From: Akkermansiaceae bacterium
Lineage (GTDB): Bacteria; Verrucomicrobiota; Verrucomicrobiia; Verrucomicrobiales; Akkermansiaceae
Direction: 5' to 3'
Assembly (NCBI GenBank): GCA_028293225.1
Contig: JAQGPE010000049.1
Location: 1-8,269 of the forward strand
DNA: 8,269 nt
The translations under genes were made by a program, and so were the position numbers. Each line of letters opens with the position of its first letter. Position 1 is the stretch's first letter. Of the stretch, positions 6,698 to 8,269 are shown one piece after another. Under the pieces are notes generated by a model. That model did no database searches. It saw nothing but the letters and a program-made list of their open reading frames with translations, and was not told the origin of the DNA.

Positions 6698-6738
6698 CCG
6701 CTCCATTGACCTTTCCTCCCAGGTCATTGATGGAGCGG
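6698..6738. terminator. Long imperfect hairpin between convergent genes (likely bidirectional terminator)
   Basis: CCGCTCCAT (6698-6706) pairs with ATGGAGCGG (6730-6738), and TGACCT (6707-6712) pairs with AGGTCA (6721-6726). This leaves a three-base bulge TTG and an eight-base loop, 15 base pairs in total. It begins 25 bp after the aldo/keto reductase stop and includes the last four codons and stop of the opposing gene. No T-run follows on either strand, so it would be a non-canonical or Rho-assisted end, or an RNA-stabilising structure. Confidence 0.55.
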
Positions 6739-8190
6739 TGGCCGGGTGATCCAGATGAGATCGCCGGTCGCTTCGCTGGTCCCGGGCACGCCCTCGTCGT
6801 CGACGGCATTGATCCCGTAGGACCAGATCCACGGTGAACCGTCGGACTTCACGCGATAACGAAGCGGTTTCCCGCTGAACGGATCCTCCGGCACGGCTGG
6901 CAGAAACTCCGGAACGAGGCGGTCCAAGGTTTCAGGCACATGACCGTGCTTCAGGCGATATCGCTCCACGGCGATACCGCTGCGCAGCAGACCGAGGCCA
7001 GCCTGACCCGTGAGAGCCATTCGCGCAGCCAGGGAAATGCTTCTCCACGGAGGCTCCGGGGTGATCGAATGAGGCGTCCCTCCTTTTGGGACGTATTCGA
7101 TGACGGCCGCGGGCATCCCGGCAAGGCGCTGGAATTTGGAGAAATCATCCAGGGTGAAAGACGTTCTGGGCTGGCCGTCCTTCAGGAGCCCTTCATTCAC
7201 GAGGTCATCGTAGTAATGTATTTCTTCCAACCGGGCGAGGCCCCGGGGCCGGAAGGCGGACCAGAGACCGCGCAGCCGCGGCATCCACTCGTTCGACTCC
7301 TCCGTCCAGATTTCCGTCCAATCGATGGCGGGAGACGCCTCGCCGGATCCCTTCAGGACGCTTTCGGCGAAAGCCATCTCTCCGGCCAAACTCAGAACCG
7401 CGGCACGCTGGGGATCGAGTGCACTCAGATCTCGCTCAAAAGCGGCAAGAGCGGCATCATCCCAGAGATCCCGGGCGATCCCTTCCCAAATGGTGTTTCT
7501 GACACCGTAGCCCATAAGGCTGGCAACAACCCCGGAGAACAAACAAGGCCGCGAGAGGGAGGTGAGACGCTGCATGCCGATGAGCGCTTCCGTATCCGAC
7601 AAAGCCTCCGGCATGTTACCCGTGACCATCTCCGCCACCGCGTGTCTGCAGCCATAGCGGGACAAGCCGGCCATCGGCTGGTAGGCAGCGCCCACACTTT
7701 CAAGATCCCTGACTGGCCATGCCGCATCCGGTCTGCCGAACGCTGGCCGCAGCTCCAGCCAAAAAACCTCTGCGGCCCTGTCCGAATCGAGCCATCGCCT
7801 GCCGGCCGCCTCATCAGTGGTCTCCGGAGCATCCACCCAAGTGGTGAGATTCGCAGGCTTGCCCTCTGCCATGGAGGTCTCGGAACCCAGCCGTACGAGC
7901 GCCTTGCTCTTCTGAAAGATCTTCTCCCGAAGTGTCGCCTGCATGGCGGGATGCGAGAACAGATCCAGGTCCGGTTCAGCGGCAGCAGCCAGGAAATAGG
8001 CGTTCGGATTTGTCTGGATCTTCAATGCCCGCCACCGATCCAGTCGCTGCCTGGCAACTCGTTCGCTTTCCCAATTGGCTCCGATGTAAAAGAGGACGAT
8101 CCCCGCCAGGCACACAAAAGCGGTGGCGAGCGCCGCAGCTCGGGTTTTCCGGCTGCGGAGAATCTTCCACGTCCAGGGAGGCAGGCGCAT
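6724..8190 (-). CDS. Uncharacterised membrane-anchored protein with pseudopilin-like C-terminus
   Basis: This 488-residue protein has a basic N-terminus (KILRSRKTR, 9-17) followed by one transmembrane segment about 18-37, which should leave the remainder outside the cytoplasm. Residues 41-390 are mostly helical with many Trp and paired acidic residues, and I recognise no domain there. The C-terminal 396-481 stretch reads like families common in Planctomycetes and Verrucomicrobiota: a helix GIAVERYRLKHGHVPETLD (405-423), LVPEFLPAVPEDPFSGKPLRYR (425-446, in parts LVPEFLPAVP and DPFSGKPLRYR), SYGINAVDDEG (457-467) and a final GDLIW (476-480). The DPFSGKPLRYR part recalls the DPWGxPYxY element of type II secretion major pseudopilins, although the usual N-terminal pilin signal is absent. 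ATG 8188-8190 is preferred, with AGGA seven bases upstream. A TTG at 8256 and an open frame to the window edge mean an N-terminal extension is possible. No function is assigned. Confidence 0.8.
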   Translation of the reverse strand: MRLPPWTWKILRSRKTRAAALATAFVCLAGIVLFYIGANWESERVARQRLDRWRALKIQTNPNAYFLAAAAEPDLDLFSHPAMQATLREKIFQKSKALVRLGSETSMAEGKPANLTTWVDAPETTDEAAGRRWLDSDRAAEVFWLELRPAFGRPDAAWPVRDLESVGAAYQPMAGLSRYGCRHAVAEMVTGNMPEALSDTEALIGMQRLTSLSRPCLFSGVVASLMGYGVRNTIWEGIARDLWDDAALAAFERDLSALDPQRAAVLSLAGEMAFAESVLKGSGEASPAIDWTEIWTEESNEWMPRLRGLWSAFRPRGLARLEEIHYYDDLVNEGLLKDGQPRTSFTLDDFSKFQRLAGMPAAVIEYVPKGGTPHSITPEPPWRSISLAARMALTGQAGLGLLRSGIAVERYRLKHGHVPETLDRLVPEFLPAVPEDPFSGKPLRYRVKSDGSPWIWSYGINAVDDEGVPGTSEATGDLIWITRPPLHQ

Positions 8191-8269
8191 CGCGGGATCC
8201 TGATCGGATGGAGCAGGAGACGGAATGAGAAAGCTACGCTCATTTTCCAAACGCAAAAACGCCCGTCGC

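Noticed and set aside
5670..6749. 359-codon plus-strand frame inside the aldo/keto reductase
   Set aside because: It is the shifted frame of the reductase; the product is Arg/Pro/His-rich with no domain, while the other frame carries the complete AKR motifs.

Overview
This is an ordinary-looking chromosomal segment of a GC-rich Gram-negative-type bacterium. The best guess is Verrucomicrobiota, in the Luteolibacter/Verrucomicrobium neighbourhood. That is an inference from four things: the IspG resembles the large, plant/chlamydia-like form; a secreted DUF4394 protein ends in a short tail (about 57 residues, closing in RRFWRATGL) of a kind common in verrucomicrobial exported proteins; the last gene is a membrane-anchored protein with a pseudopilin-like C-terminus, typical of planctomycete/verrucomicrobial hypothetical proteins; and most starts lack a Shine-Dalgarno sequence. 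No phage, transposon, CRISPR, tRNA or rRNA sequence is visible.

Layout. Positions 1-866 (minus) hold the N-terminal 288 codons of ispG (isoprenoid MEP pathway), cut by the window edge. Divergent from it, 998-2905 (plus) encodes an exported protein made of two tandem DUF4394 units. After 58 bp follows 2964-3950 (plus), an exported TraB/GumN/TIKI-like protein with an Ala/Pro/Glu-rich insert. It converges, with only 22 bp between stop codons, on a TetR-family regulator (3973-4584, minus).

Positions 4585-4790 form a 206-bp divergent control region. It contains two near-identical 13-bp inverted repeats 22 bp apart with a further perfect 14-bp palindrome between and overlapping them. This is the best operator candidate in the window. 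To its right, 4791-5555 encodes a short-chain dehydrogenase/reductase and 5623-6672 an aldo/keto reductase, both plus strand. The regulator and two NADPH-type carbonyl reductases look like a self-regulated detoxification or carbonyl-reduction cassette. Positions 6724-8190 (minus) encode an unrecognised membrane-anchored protein converging on the reductase; a long imperfect hairpin covers the junction.

No clearly new biological system is evident. The observations most worth following are the operator array of the TetR/SDR/AKR cassette, a perfect inverted repeat that could fold over the ispG start codon, and the uncharacterised 488-residue protein at the right end.
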